From positions 1-36,923 of the forward strand of contig JARKNW010000034.1 of NCBI GenBank assembly GCA_029976075.1: a stretch of DNA of 36,923 nucleotides, given 5' to 3'. The number at the start of each line of letters is the position of its first letter. The stretch's first letter is position 1. The notes beneath the pieces are model-generated. The model searched no databases. It was not told where the DNA came from and saw only the letters and a list, made by a program, of their open reading frames with translations. Origin of the DNA: Pleomorphomonas sp. GTDB taxonomy: Bacteria; Pseudomonadota; Alphaproteobacteria; Rhizobiales; Pleomorphomonadaceae. A program made the translations under genes and the position numbers. Positions 9,279 to 16,848 of the stretch are shown here, in pieces.

Positions 9279-10343
9279 TTACTGAGCCGGCTTGTAAAGC
9301 GGGGCGTTGTTCTCGCCGACGGTGATGTCGCGAACCCAGGTCGCGCGGGCCGAAGCCTTGACGGCGGCCGGCATGGGCACGTAGTCGAGGGCCTTGGCAG
9401 CGGCATCGCCGTTCGAATAGGCCCAGTCGAAGAACTTCAGGGCTTCGGCGGTGGCAGCCGTATCCTTCGGGCGAGCTTCGACCAGGATGAACGTCGCGGC
9501 GGTCATCGGCCATGCCTGGGCGCCGCTCTGGTTGGCGAGGATCAGGTAGAAGCCGACAGCCTTGGACCAGTCGGCGCTGGCCGCGGCGGCGGTGAAGGTC
9601 GAAACGTCCGGCGAAACGACGTTGCCGGCGGCATTGACCATCTTGGTGAAGGCGACGCTGTTCTGCTTGGCATAGGCGTATTCGACGAAGCCGATCGAGT
9701 TGGCGGTCTGCTTCACGGTGGCGGCAACGCCATCGTTACCCTTGGCGCCAATGCCAGCCGGCCACTTCACGCTGTTGCCCGAGCCGATCGACGACTTGAA
9801 GGAGGCGCTGACCTGCGAGAGGTAGTAGGTGAAGTTGAAGTTGGTGCCGGAAGCGTCAGAACGCCAAACGGTGGCAATAGCGGAGGCCGGCAGGGTGAGG
9901 CCGGGGTTCAGCTTGGTGATGGCCGGGTCGTTCCATGTCTTGATCTTGCCGGCGTAGATGTCGGCGAGCGTCGGGCCGTCGAGGACCATCTTGTTCGGGC
10001 CAATGCCCTTGAGGTTGACGATCGGGACGATGCCGCCCATGACGGTCGGGAACTGAACAAGACCGGCAGCAGCCAGCGCGTCCTTCTTGAGCGGATTGTC
10101 GGTGGCGCCGAAGGTGACGGTCTTAGCCTTGATCTGCTTGACACCACCGCCCGAACCGATCGCCTGATAGTTCAGGCCGACACCGGTCTTGGCCTTGTAG
10201 CTCTCGGCCCACTTCGAATAGAGCGGGTAGGGGAAGGTGGCGCCCGCGCCGGTTATCTCGGCCGCGGCGGCGGAGCCTGCCACGATGCCTGCACCGATGA
10301 GGAGCGCGCCAAGCTTCAGCGCGACGGACTTAAGGATTGCCAT
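9279..10343 (-). CDS. pstS: Periplasmic phosphate-binding protein PstS
   Basis: A 354-residue secreted receptor that delivers phosphate to PstCAB. A classic signal peptide (KSVALKLGALLIGAGIVAG) ends at an Ala run just before EITGAGATFPYPLY, the family's characteristic mature start. Phosphate-binding loops are visible: AIGSGGGVKQIKAKTVTFGATD and WRSDASGTNFNFTYYLS. TANSIGFVEYAYA is also typical. The length is normal. The start MAILKSV was preferred because a G-rich ribosome site lies just upstream and the signal peptide begins there; the open extension of 24 residues is Arg-rich and unlike a leader. A Pho-box-like repeat lies about 75 bases upstream. Confidence 0.96.
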   Translation of the reverse strand: MAILKSVALKLGALLIGAGIVAGSAAAAEITGAGATFPYPLYSKWAESYKAKTGVGLNYQAIGSGGGVKQIKAKTVTFGATDNPLKKDALAAAGLVQFPTVMGGIVPIVNLKGIGPNKMVLDGPTLADIYAGKIKTWNDPAITKLNPGLTLPASAIATVWRSDASGTNFNFTYYLSQVSASFKSSIGSGNSVKWPAGIGAKGNDGVAATVKQTANSIGFVEYAYAKQNSVAFTKMVNAAGNVVSPDVSTFTAAAASADWSKAVGFYLILANQSGAQAWPMTAATFILVEARPKDTAATAEALKFFDWAYSNGDAAAKALDYVPMPAAVKASARATWVRDITVGENNAPLYKPAQ

Positions 10344-10415
10344 AGGGTGCCCCCGAATAACTGTACATTGCCGGCGGCGACTGCCCCGGCAGCCTGCACC
10401 GGATAGGGCACGCAT

Positions 10416-10433
10416 GTGTCAGTTAGACATCAG
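10416..10433 (-). promoter_or_regulatory. Candidate Pho box upstream of pstS
   Basis: Read on the minus strand, CTGATGT-CTAA-CTGACAC gives two seven-base units separated by four bases. This is the architecture of PhoB sites (two CTGTCAT-like repeats with an 11-base period). The match to each unit is partial, but the spacing is exact and the site lies about 73 bases upstream of the pstS start. Confidence 0.5.
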
Positions 10434-10502
10434 TTTTGTGAATGTTGGCGGACAAGCCGCCATTGCCGGAATGCCGGCCTCGGACGTGCCGATCGCTGGC
10501 CC

Positions 10503-11339
10503 TCAGGGATGACCGAGGTTCAGCGTGAAGCTGTAGCTGAGAGAGAGCCCCGCCGTGTTCTGCATGCGGCGGCCGGCCCCGGACAGGGTAATGGGGCTTC
10601 TGGCTGCGTTGCCGGTGAGTTCGTCCAGACGATCGTATAGATCCAGCGACCACGTCGGTGAGATCTGGTAGCTGACCGACGCGGTCAGCCCTACCGATTT
10701 CAGCCCCCAGCCGGCGTTGAAGGCCGAGAGGCCTGACGAGGCAGCCTCGCTAGGCAAGACGCCGAAATAGCTTTTCATGTATGAGGCATCGGCAAAGGAA
10801 AGCCGGGGGCCAATTGAAAGCACCCAATCATCCCCGAAACGCTTGAACCAATCGATGCCAGCATCGACTTCGAGGCCACTGCCGTTCGTAACGGCTTGGC
10901 GAGCTTCCGTTCGCAGGCGAAGCTGATCGGGAGCGATCCAGGTCTGGAGAAAGGCACCGGCAGCAACGTCGAATGACAGGTCGTGCAGCCCCGGGAAACC
11001 CGCCGCGGATGAGTTTCTCCGGTCACGGAAATCGATCACCGGGCCCAGTTCGAGTCCCACAACATCCAGCAAGGTGTAGTCAATACCATCGTCGGGTGCG
11101 GATAGCTCCTCGACTTCATCGAAGCGCCGGATGTCGATCGAGGGGAGCACGGTCGAGCCAACTCGGCGCGCGCCTGGATAATCCGGTGCCACCTCTAGGG
11201 ACGATCCCACGGTGACGATGTACTTGAGGTCCGCTGAAGGCGCATTTCCCCCATCGGCTGCATGTGCGGCACAGACGGCAAGGGCTGCAACCAAGACCGA
11301 TGCGCCGCTATACAGGGGGCTGCTTACCGACCGACGCAT
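10503..11339 (-). CDS. MipA/OmpV-family outer-membrane protein
   Basis: A 278-residue predicted beta-barrel outer-membrane protein. An N-terminal signal peptide runs to about residue 27 (VLVAALAVCAAHA, then ADGG). The mature part has MipA/OmpV features: YIVTVGSSLEVAPDYPGARR near the start, LPSIDIRRFD, GLELGPVIDFR, repeated amphipathic strands, and a C-terminal strand with alternating aromatics (AGLSLSYSFTLNL). The family includes MltA-interacting proteins and OmpV; the exact role (scaffold for peptidoglycan enzymes or porin) cannot be told here. It lies upstream of pstS on the same strand, but the intervening 160 bases contain the pstS promoter region, so it is probably a separate unit. Confidence 0.82.
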   Translation of the reverse strand: MRRSVSSPLYSGASVLVAALAVCAAHAADGGNAPSADLKYIVTVGSSLEVAPDYPGARRVGSTVLPSIDIRRFDEVEELSAPDDGIDYTLLDVVGLELGPVIDFRDRRNSSAAGFPGLHDLSFDVAAGAFLQTWIAPDQLRLRTEARQAVTNGSGLEVDAGIDWFKRFGDDWVLSIGPRLSFADASYMKSYFGVLPSEAASSGLSAFNAGWGLKSVGLTASVSYQISPTWSLDLYDRLDELTGNAARSPITLSGAGRRMQNTAGLSLSYSFTLNLGHP

Positions 11340-11496
11340 CGTGCTTTGCCCCGTAACCCGCGCGACATCGTCACAGCCGGATTGCTTGGCGCAAGAACAA
11401 TTCGGCAGATCTCGCCGGTATCAGATCAGGCTGAGGCGAGCATGAAGTCTCCGGCATCGGCGTACTCCCGGCTTGGAGGGCCAAGGTCGCCTCTAT

Positions 11497-12384
11497 TCAG
11501 AGAACCAAAACCCCATGCTGCTGAGCTTGATTGTCCGGCTCAACATGGATGGTGACCGTGACATCGCCAAAAGCGTCCCTGATGGCTTGTTCGATCTTGT
11601 CGCAGATCTCGTGAGCCTCGCTGACGCTGATTGTTCCGGGAACCACGAGATGGAAATCCACGAATGTCATCTTGCCGGCGTGGCGCGTTTTCAGGTCGTG
11701 AACCTCGATGGCTCCGGTCGCGGCCGTAGAGATCACTGAACGCATCGAAGCGAGCATGTCGTCCGGCACCGCCTCATCCAGCAATCCGCTGAGGGAGGAC
11801 TTCACGACTTTCCAGCCCGACCAGAGAATGTTGAGGGCAACGAGGCTGGCGAGCAGCGGATCAAGAACATACCAGCCGGTGATCACCGCCAGGAGAACGC
11901 CAAGAACGACTGCACCTGACGATACCACGTCGGACAACAAATGATGGCCATCGGCAACCAGAGCCGGTGATTTATGCCTCCGACCTTGTACGATCAGCAT
12001 CCAGCACCAGAATCCATTGACGGCGGTTGCGAGGCCGTTGACCAGCAGACCCTCGAGCGGAGCATCGAGTGGATGCGGATTCAGGAAGCCCTTGTAGGCT
12101 TCTTCGATGATCAGCACTGCGGCGACGATGATCATGACGCCTTCGAGAACAGCGCTGAAAAACTCTGCCTTATGGTGCCCATAGGGATGGTGGGCATCGG
12201 CGGGCGTGGATGCGATGCGGATGGCAATCAGCGCGACCAGGGCCGTGGCGACGTTCACGATACTCTCGAGAGCATCGGACATCAGGGCGACCGAGCCGGT
12301 CAGCCAGTACGCGAAAGCCTTCAGGCCGAGAACGATAATGCCGACGACGAGGCTGCCGACGGCTAGGCGAAGCGTTTGGGTCAT
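11497..12384 (-). CDS. Cation diffusion facilitator (CDF) family metal transporter
   Basis: A 295-residue inner-membrane metal-proton antiporter that exports divalent cations. Six membrane helices are apparent, followed by a cytoplasmic C-terminal domain (from about 205) with HAGKMTFVDFHLVVPG and EAHEICDKIEQAI. The HHPYGHHKAEF stretch at 65-75 is a CDF hallmark. Helix 5 carries His148-x3-Asp152 (ADGHHLLSD). Helix 2 has Glu40-x3-Asn44 (SDALESIVNVATA) where zinc transporters have Asp/His-x3-Asp, so the metal preference may differ from YiiP/ZnT proteins. The start has a CAGGA ribosome site. The substrate metal is not assigned. Confidence 0.9.
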   Translation of the reverse strand: MTQTLRLAVGSLVVGIIVLGLKAFAYWLTGSVALMSDALESIVNVATALVALIAIRIASTPADAHHPYGHHKAEFFSAVLEGVMIIVAAVLIIEEAYKGFLNPHPLDAPLEGLLVNGLATAVNGFWCWMLIVQGRRHKSPALVADGHHLLSDVVSSGAVVLGVLLAVITGWYVLDPLLASLVALNILWSGWKVVKSSLSGLLDEAVPDDMLASMRSVISTAATGAIEVHDLKTRHAGKMTFVDFHLVVPGTISVSEAHEICDKIEQAIRDAFGDVTVTIHVEPDNQAQQHGVLVL

Positions 12385-12546
12385 CGGAATCCTGTCCAGT
12401 CGATCTCAGGTCGTCTCCCTCTAAAGCAAACCCGATAAAGTGAGCAATATAGAAGAAATGATTTTTTTCGAGGGAGGGGATTTCTATTTCAATAATCGGA
12501 ACCATTGGCAAATAGTCTGCATGGCGACTGAAGTCTATTCAAAAGA

Positions 12547-12663
12547 ATGAAGCCAAAGCTACATTTCCTACTTCTGGCTATGTATGCCGTGCTCGCCGTT
12601 GGTGCCCTCCGTGATGTCGATTACTCGCACCTGGGAGCGGTCGCGTCGTGTGACGCTGTGTAA
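12547..12663 (+). CDS. Doubtful small open frame with a hydrophobic N-terminus
   Basis: Thirty-eight codons from ATG to TAA, starting MKPKLHFLLLAMYAVLAVGAL. It resembles a small signal-peptide-bearing protein or membrane peptide. There is no clear Shine-Dalgarno (AAAAGA only) and nothing else supports it. It may be chance. Confidence 0.2.
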   Translation: MKPKLHFLLLAMYAVLAVGALRDVDYSHLGAVASCDAV

Positions 12664-12669
12664 CAAGAT

Positions 12670-12685
12670 CCTTTTCCGGAAAAGG
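12670..12685. repeat. Perfect 16-base palindrome CCTTTTCCGGAAAAGG
   Basis: Fully self-complementary and centred on CCGG. It lies about 285 bases upstream of the CDF start. It could be a binding site for a dimeric regulator; with no loop it is a poor RNA hairpin. Confidence 0.35.
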
Positions 12686-12762
12686 GAATGACCATCATCG
12701 CGCGAAGCGCGCGGCCGCCATCATGTCTCGTGTTTCCTGAGTGCTTGTTGCAATGTCCAAGG

Positions 12763-12794
12763 AAAAACTTCACGGAAAAAGTTATTCCGTGAAG
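12763..12794 (-). terminator. Rho-independent terminator on the minus strand
   Basis: Read on the minus strand, CTTCACGGAA and TTCCGTGAAG form a perfect ten-base stem around a seven-base loop, followed at once by five T residues. On the plus strand no T-run follows, so it is oriented to stop minus-strand transcription entering from above 12795, where no protein gene exists. Confidence 0.65.
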
Positions 12795-12990
12795 ATGTAG
12801 TCCGCTGCTGATCACCAAAGGGAAGTGACGTTCTCGCGAACTTGGAAGGGGGAGAATGCTCTTTGGGGAGCGTTCTGCGGATAAGATCGATCGAGAAGCG
12901 CAGAAATGAACGGGACATCAATTAGGGGTAGGCGGATTCGAGGTGCACTAGCCCAGCGCGTTTCATGAAAGCGTGCGGCTACGACCAAAG
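12763..12990 (-). ncRNA. Candidate small RNA gene
   Basis: A U-tailed terminator at 12763-12794 closes a minus-strand interval that contains no credible protein frame. A promoter-like pair lies upstream (TTGTAA, 16 bases, TAGACT), predicting a transcript of roughly 230 bases. Inside, a C-rich segment (TTCTCCCCCTTCC, minus strand of 12844-12856) overlaps an arm of a hairpin at 12854-12875; C-rich, anti-Shine-Dalgarno-like segments are common in trans-acting alphaproteobacterial sRNAs. Boundaries are inferred and the 5' end is uncertain. No known sRNA family was recognised. Confidence 0.35.
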
Positions 12991-12996
12991 GTGAAG

Positions 12997-13024
12997 AGTC
13001 TAGGTGTTAGTTGATACTTTACAA
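12997..13024 (-). promoter_or_regulatory. Weak sigma-70-like promoter for the candidate small RNA
   Basis: On the minus strand TTGTAA (13024-13019) and TAGACT (13002-12997) are separated by 16 bases; each box matches consensus at four of six positions. Confidence 0.3.
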
Positions 13025-13046
13025 AAAATCGTGAAATTGTGATTTT
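13025..13046. promoter_or_regulatory. Inverted repeat AAAATC-N10-GATTTT before module A
   Basis: Six-base arms separated by ten bases end 27 bases before the isomerase start. The spacer and right arm contain GTGA at 13031 and 13039, with GTGT at 13047, an eight-base period. The site is well placed to be an operator for the RpiR-type regulator encoded in the same operon, or to overlap its promoter (TTTACA at 13018, GATTTT at 13041). Confidence 0.35.
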
Positions 13047-13073
13047 GTGTCGGTCTCCAGAAAGGGTGTCCCA

Positions 13074-14060
13074 GTGACCGACCTGCGCTTCGCTACTCGC
13101 CTGAACTCCTTCGCCTGCCGTCCCGAACTGGAATGGCCAGGTCTCAGCGGCAAACCGACGGTGGTGCAAATGGCCGCACGTGCCGCCAAGGTGAATGGGT
13201 TGACCGACGTTGACCTGAACTATCCGGATCACGTGAAGGAAAGCCCGATCGCTCTGGCGCGGCAGATTCGTGATCTCGGCCTAGAGATCAACGGCGTTGC
13301 CATGCGCTATTACACCAATCCCGCCTTCAAGCTCGGCGCCTTCACCAATCCCGACCCAGCGGTCCGTCGCGAGGCCATCGATCTCACCAAGCGTGGCATC
13401 GATGCCGCTCGGGAAATGGGAACGGGTTTGATGACGCTATGGTTGGGGCAGGACGGCTTCGACTATGCCTTCCAGGCCGATTATCGTCGCTTGTGGCAGG
13501 ATGAAATCGAGGGCATTCGCGAAGTCTGCGATCATGATCCGAGCTGTCTCGTCAGCATCGAATACAAGCCGAACGAGCCACGCTCCTTCGCCTTGCTGCC
13601 TGACTGTGCCACCACGCTTCTGGCCATTGCCGATGTAGACCGTCCCAACCTTGGCATCACGCTAGATCTTGCGCATGTGCTCTATGCCGATGAGCAACCC
13701 GCCTTCGCGGCGGCACTGGCTGGCAGCCACAGCCGCGTCTTCGGTATTCACCTCAATGATGGTTATGCCAAGCGTGACGATGGGCTGATGGTCGGCGCGG
13801 TGCATCCGCTGCAGACCATCGAAATGCTGCGCCAGATGCGCAGCGACGGTTATTCCGGTGCAATCTACTTTGACACGTTCCCCGACACGACCGGTCTCGA
13901 CCCCGTTCACGAGTGCGCGGTGAACATCGCCACCGTGCGCCGGATGTTCGCAGTCATGGATCGGCTTGACGGCGACAATCGTCTGGCCGAGGCGATGTCG
14001 CGCCAGGACGCAGTTTCGGCCCTCGCCATAGTCAACGAACTCACCTTTGGCGCGGTCTGA
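13074..14060 (+). CDS. Xylose isomerase-like TIM-barrel sugar isomerase/epimerase
   Basis: A 328-residue cytoplasmic enzyme of the AP-endonuclease-2/xylose-isomerase-like fold. Probable metal ligands on successive strands are Glu163 (SIEYKPNEP), Asp198 (GITLDLAHV), His226 (FGIHLNDGY) and Asp267 (IYFDTFP). The motif LWLGQDGFDYAFQADY (123-138) recurs in keto-aldo sugar isomerases of this superfamily. The GTG at 13074 was chosen because AAAGGG lies 7 bases upstream; the frame is open from a GTG at 13047 without a ribosome site. It leads the operon with a ribose-type importer and a PfkB kinase, so it probably isomerises the imported sugar. The substrate is not deducible; an epimerase is also possible. 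Confidence 0.8.
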   Translation: MTDLRFATRLNSFACRPELEWPGLSGKPTVVQMAARAAKVNGLTDVDLNYPDHVKESPIALARQIRDLGLEINGVAMRYYTNPAFKLGAFTNPDPAVRREAIDLTKRGIDAAREMGTGLMTLWLGQDGFDYAFQADYRRLWQDEIEGIREVCDHDPSCLVSIEYKPNEPRSFALLPDCATTLLAIADVDRPNLGITLDLAHVLYADEQPAFAAALAGSHSRVFGIHLNDGYAKRDDGLMVGAVHPLQTIEMLRQMRSDGYSGAIYFDTFPDTTGLDPVHECAVNIATVRRMFAVMDRLDGDNRLAEAMSRQDAVSALAIVNELTFGAV

Positions 14061-14113
14061 CACCCTCGGCGTCCTTGGTGGCGCCGGTTCTTTTGATCTG
14101 ATGGGAGGAGTTA

Positions 14114-15175
14114 ATGAAGAGCCTTATCAAGACGACGATCTGCACGACTGTGGCCATGGCCTTTCTGGCCGGCGCCGCGATGGCTGCCGAACTGGGCAAA
14201 CTGAATTCCGACACTGAAAAGGATCGCATCACCTGGTCCGAACTCGACGCCAAGTTCGGTCCGTTGCCGACCCTGAAGTCCGGTATGCGCGTCGGTGGCG
14301 TGTCCAAGACGCTCACCAATGAGTACTGGCGCTCGCTGGGTGAAGGTTACAAGAAGTTCGCCGACAAGGTCGGTGTGTCAGTGGTCTACCAGGCCGCGCA
14401 GAGCGAGGGCGACCAGCTCGGTCAGTTGACCATCGCCGAGGGGCTGATCACCCAGGGTTATGACGTTCTGCTGGTGTCGCCGCAGACCGACGCCAACCTT
14501 CAGCCGATGATGGAGCAGGCCAAGGCCGCCAACATTCCGGTGGTTAACGTCAACGACGCGGTTATTCCGACGGCCGAGCATTACGTTGGCAACGTTCAGC
14601 GCGACAATGGCGTGCGTGTCGCGCGCTGGTTCATCAAGAACCGTCCGGAAGGCGGCAAGGTCGCCATCGTCGAAGGGCAGGCCGGTGTCTATGCGGCCGT
14701 TCAGCGCACCGATGGCTTCAAGTCCACCATCACCACCGAGTCGAACAAGTTCCAGGTGGTTGCTTCGGTACCGGGCAACTGGGACCGTCAGACCTCCTAT
14801 GACGCCGCCACCAACATCTTGCAGCAGCACCCCGACCTCATCGGTTTCTATGCCAACAATGACGGCATGGCGCTCGGTATCGTCGAGGCCGTCAAGGCGG
14901 CCGGGCTCCAGGGCAAGGTCGCCGTGTTCGGTACCGATGGCATCTCCGACGCTTACGCCTCCATCAAGGCGGGCGACCTGACCGGTACCGTCGACAGCTT
15001 CCCCGTGCTCACCGGCGAAGTCGCCATGGAGACGGCACTGCGTCTTGTTTCGGGTCAGAAGCTTCCTCGCGTCGTGTCGACGCCTCAGGCCCTGATCACC
15101 AAGGACAACGTGGCTCGCTATCAGGGTGCCGGCGACAACCTCCGGGCCGTTCTGATCGAAGACGAGAAGAAGTGA
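14114..15175 (+). CDS. Periplasmic sugar-binding protein of a ribose-type ABC importer
   Basis: A 353-residue secreted receptor of the RbsB-like group (Peripla_BP_4). The signal peptide covers about 24 residues (TICTTVAMAFLAGAAMA, then AELG). The receptor fold is evident in MRVGGVSKTLTNEYWRSLGEGYKKFA, ITQGYDVLLVSPQTDANLQP, IPVVNVNDAV, GFYANNDGMALGIVEAVKAAG and VFGTDGISDAYASIKAG. About 30 residues between the leader and the first strand are longer than in RbsB. GGGAGGAG lies 3 bases before the ATG. It is followed by a perfect stem-loop and then the ATPase gene. The neighbouring TIM-barrel enzyme and PfkB kinase suggest a monosaccharide ligand; identity unknown. Confidence 0.9.
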   Translation: MKSLIKTTICTTVAMAFLAGAAMAAELGKLNSDTEKDRITWSELDAKFGPLPTLKSGMRVGGVSKTLTNEYWRSLGEGYKKFADKVGVSVVYQAAQSEGDQLGQLTIAEGLITQGYDVLLVSPQTDANLQPMMEQAKAANIPVVNVNDAVIPTAEHYVGNVQRDNGVRVARWFIKNRPEGGKVAIVEGQAGVYAAVQRTDGFKSTITTESNKFQVVASVPGNWDRQTSYDAATNILQQHPDLIGFYANNDGMALGIVEAVKAAGLQGKVAVFGTDGISDAYASIKAGDLTGTVDSFPVLTGEVAMETALRLVSGQKLPRVVSTPQALITKDNVARYQGAGDNLRAVLIEDEKK

Positions 15176-15261
15176 TCGTCAGGATCGACCTTGCGGTTTT
15201 CGCATGATCACCCCGCCTCGGCCGGCGGTATGGCCTGGTCGGGATAGTGAAATGCAAAAGT

Positions 15262-15288
15262 CTTCCGGCTCCTTCGCGGAGCCGGAAG
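15262..15288 (+). other. Intercistronic stem-loop after the binding-protein gene
   Basis: CTTCCGGCTCC, loop TTCGC, GGAGCCGGAAG: a perfect 11-pair stem. There is no U-tract, and the ATPase gene with a strong ribosome site follows 25 bases later. It fits an mRNA stabiliser or partial attenuator that raises binding-protein expression relative to the rest of the importer. Confidence 0.65.
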
Positions 15289-15312
15289 GGCATGTGGTGG
15301 AGGAGGGATTTC

Positions 15313-16836
15313 ATGACTGCAACCGTACCTCGTCTCAGGTTCGAAGGGGTAACCAAGGAGTTCCCCGGCGTTCGGGCCCTATCCGAGGTTACTTTCGACG
15401 TCGCGGCCGGTGAGGTTCATGCTCTCCTGGGTGAAAACGGCGCTGGAAAGTCGACGCTGCTGCGCATTCTGTCGGGTGGATTGCGCCCGAGCGAAGGCCG
15501 GGTTTTGCTTGATGGCAAGGAGCTTGCCCTGCGCAAGCCCATCCAGGCCCGCGCCGCAGGCATCGCCATGATTCATCAGGAGTTGCAGCAGGTGCAACAC
15601 CTGACCGTGGCCCAGAACATGTTCCTGGGCCATCAGCTTACGCGGCTCGGTGGTTTGGTTGTCGATCGGGCCGAACAGGAGAGGCGCGCCGCAGCCGCTC
15701 TCGCCCGCATCGACCCATCGATCGATCCGGCGGCGCCGATCCGCTCGCTCAAGGTGGCTCAACGACAGATCGTCGAGATCGCACGTGCGCTGCTCGATGA
15801 AGCTCGCATCATTGCCATGGATGAGCCGACTTCCAGCCTGACCCCGAGTGAGTTCGAACGGCTCTCCGGAATTGTCTCAGGCCTCGCGGCCGACGGTGTT
15901 TCGATCATCTACGTGTCCCACAAGATGGACGAGGTGTTTCACCTTTGCCACCGAGCGACCGTCATGCGCGACGGCAAGGTTGTCGGCGTGCGCGATCTCG
16001 CCGGCGCCGACCAGAAGCAGATCATTTCGCTGATGGTGGGGCGCGAGCTTAGCCATGAAAGCCATCGTTCCTACGCAACCGGCGACGTCAAGCTCGAAGT
16101 CGCAGGCCTCTGTTCGGCGGTTTCCAGGGTTCGCAACGTGTCGTTCCGCCTGCACAAGGGCGAGGTTCTGGGAATAGCGGGTTTGGTCGGCTCAGGGCGG
16201 TCCGAACTGCTCCGCCTCATCGCCGGCGCGGACCGACGTTCAAGCGGCTCGCTCACCATCGACGGCAAGGAAGTCACTTTCAGAAACCCGCGAGAAGCAA
16301 TTGCCGCCGGCGTGGGCCTATGCCCCGAAGAGCGCAAACGGGAAGGAATCATTCCGCTCCGCTCGGTGGCCGTCAATCTTGGTCTGCCGTCACTCGGTCG
16401 CTTCTCGTCGGCTGGCCTCTTGGACAAGCGCAAACTTGCTCGAACCGCCGAGACCCATCTCAAGGGCGTCAACCTTCGTCCATTCCTGCCCGACCGTCCG
16501 ATCAGACTGTTCAGTGGCGGCAACCAGCAAAAGGGCATCATCGCTCGCTGGCTGGCGGCCAACTCCCAGATCCTTCTCTTCGACGAGCCGACCAGAGGCA
16601 TCGACGTCGGTGCCAAGTCGGAAATCCATCATCTCATCGAACGCCTCGCGTCCGAGGGACACTCCATCATCGTGGTTTCTTCCGAGCTGCCGGAAGTCAT
16701 TCGGCTGTCGGATCGCGTGCTGGTGATGCGGGAAGGTGAACTCGCGGCCGAACTGCCAAGTGAAGGGCTGACTGAACAAGCCATCGTCGCCCATGCCATC
16801 CCCGGCTATGTCGCCCAATCCCCGGCCAACTCCTGA
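15313..16836 (+). CDS. Ribose-type ABC importer ATP-binding protein (two ATPase domains)
   Basis: A 507-residue fused double ATPase of the RbsA/MglA class that energises import with the permease encoded next. Domain 1 has Walker A GENGAGKST at 40-48, the degenerate signature of this class (SLKVAQRQIVEIARAL) and Walker B IIAMDEPTSSLTP. Domain 2 (from about 240) has the altered Walker A GLVGSGRSELL, LFSGGNQQKGIIARWL and ILLFDEPTRGIDVGAKSEIHHLI. The start at ATG 15313 (MTATVPRLRFEGV) has GGAGGAGGG just upstream; the open frame before it includes the stem-loop and is not coding. The permease follows after 12 bases. Confidence 0.94.
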   Translation: MTATVPRLRFEGVTKEFPGVRALSEVTFDVAAGEVHALLGENGAGKSTLLRILSGGLRPSEGRVLLDGKELALRKPIQARAAGIAMIHQELQQVQHLTVAQNMFLGHQLTRLGGLVVDRAEQERRAAAALARIDPSIDPAAPIRSLKVAQRQIVEIARALLDEARIIAMDEPTSSLTPSEFERLSGIVSGLAADGVSIIYVSHKMDEVFHLCHRATVMRDGKVVGVRDLAGADQKQIISLMVGRELSHESHRSYATGDVKLEVAGLCSAVSRVRNVSFRLHKGEVLGIAGLVGSGRSELLRLIAGADRRSSGSLTIDGKEVTFRNPREAIAAGVGLCPEERKREGIIPLRSVAVNLGLPSLGRFSSAGLLDKRKLARTAETHLKGVNLRPFLPDRPIRLFSGGNQQKGIIARWLAANSQILLFDEPTRGIDVGAKSEIHHLIERLASEGHSIIVVSSELPEVIRLSDRVLVMREGELAAELPSEGLTEQAIVAHAIPGYVAQSPANS

Positions 16837-16848
16837 CGGATAAACATC

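Larger units (their letters stand above)
12385..13073. other. Divergent intergenic region between the CDF gene and module A
   Basis: About 690 bases separate the minus-strand and plus-strand gene blocks, so promoters for both directions must lie here. The stretch holds a 16-base palindrome, a minus-strand terminator with a possible small RNA gene, a weak minus-strand promoter, a possible operator before the isomerase gene and one doubtful small open frame. No convincing protein gene was found. Confidence 0.6.

Noticed and set aside
12856..12909. A 17-codon plus-strand frame after an AAGGGGGAGA sequence
   Set aside because: Very short, with the purine run too close to the ATG; kept only as a competing explanation for the C-rich segment of the candidate small RNA.
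12721..12921. A 66-codon minus-strand open frame in the divergent gap
   Set aside because: It reads straight through the intrinsic terminator at 12763-12794 and has no Shine-Dalgarno.
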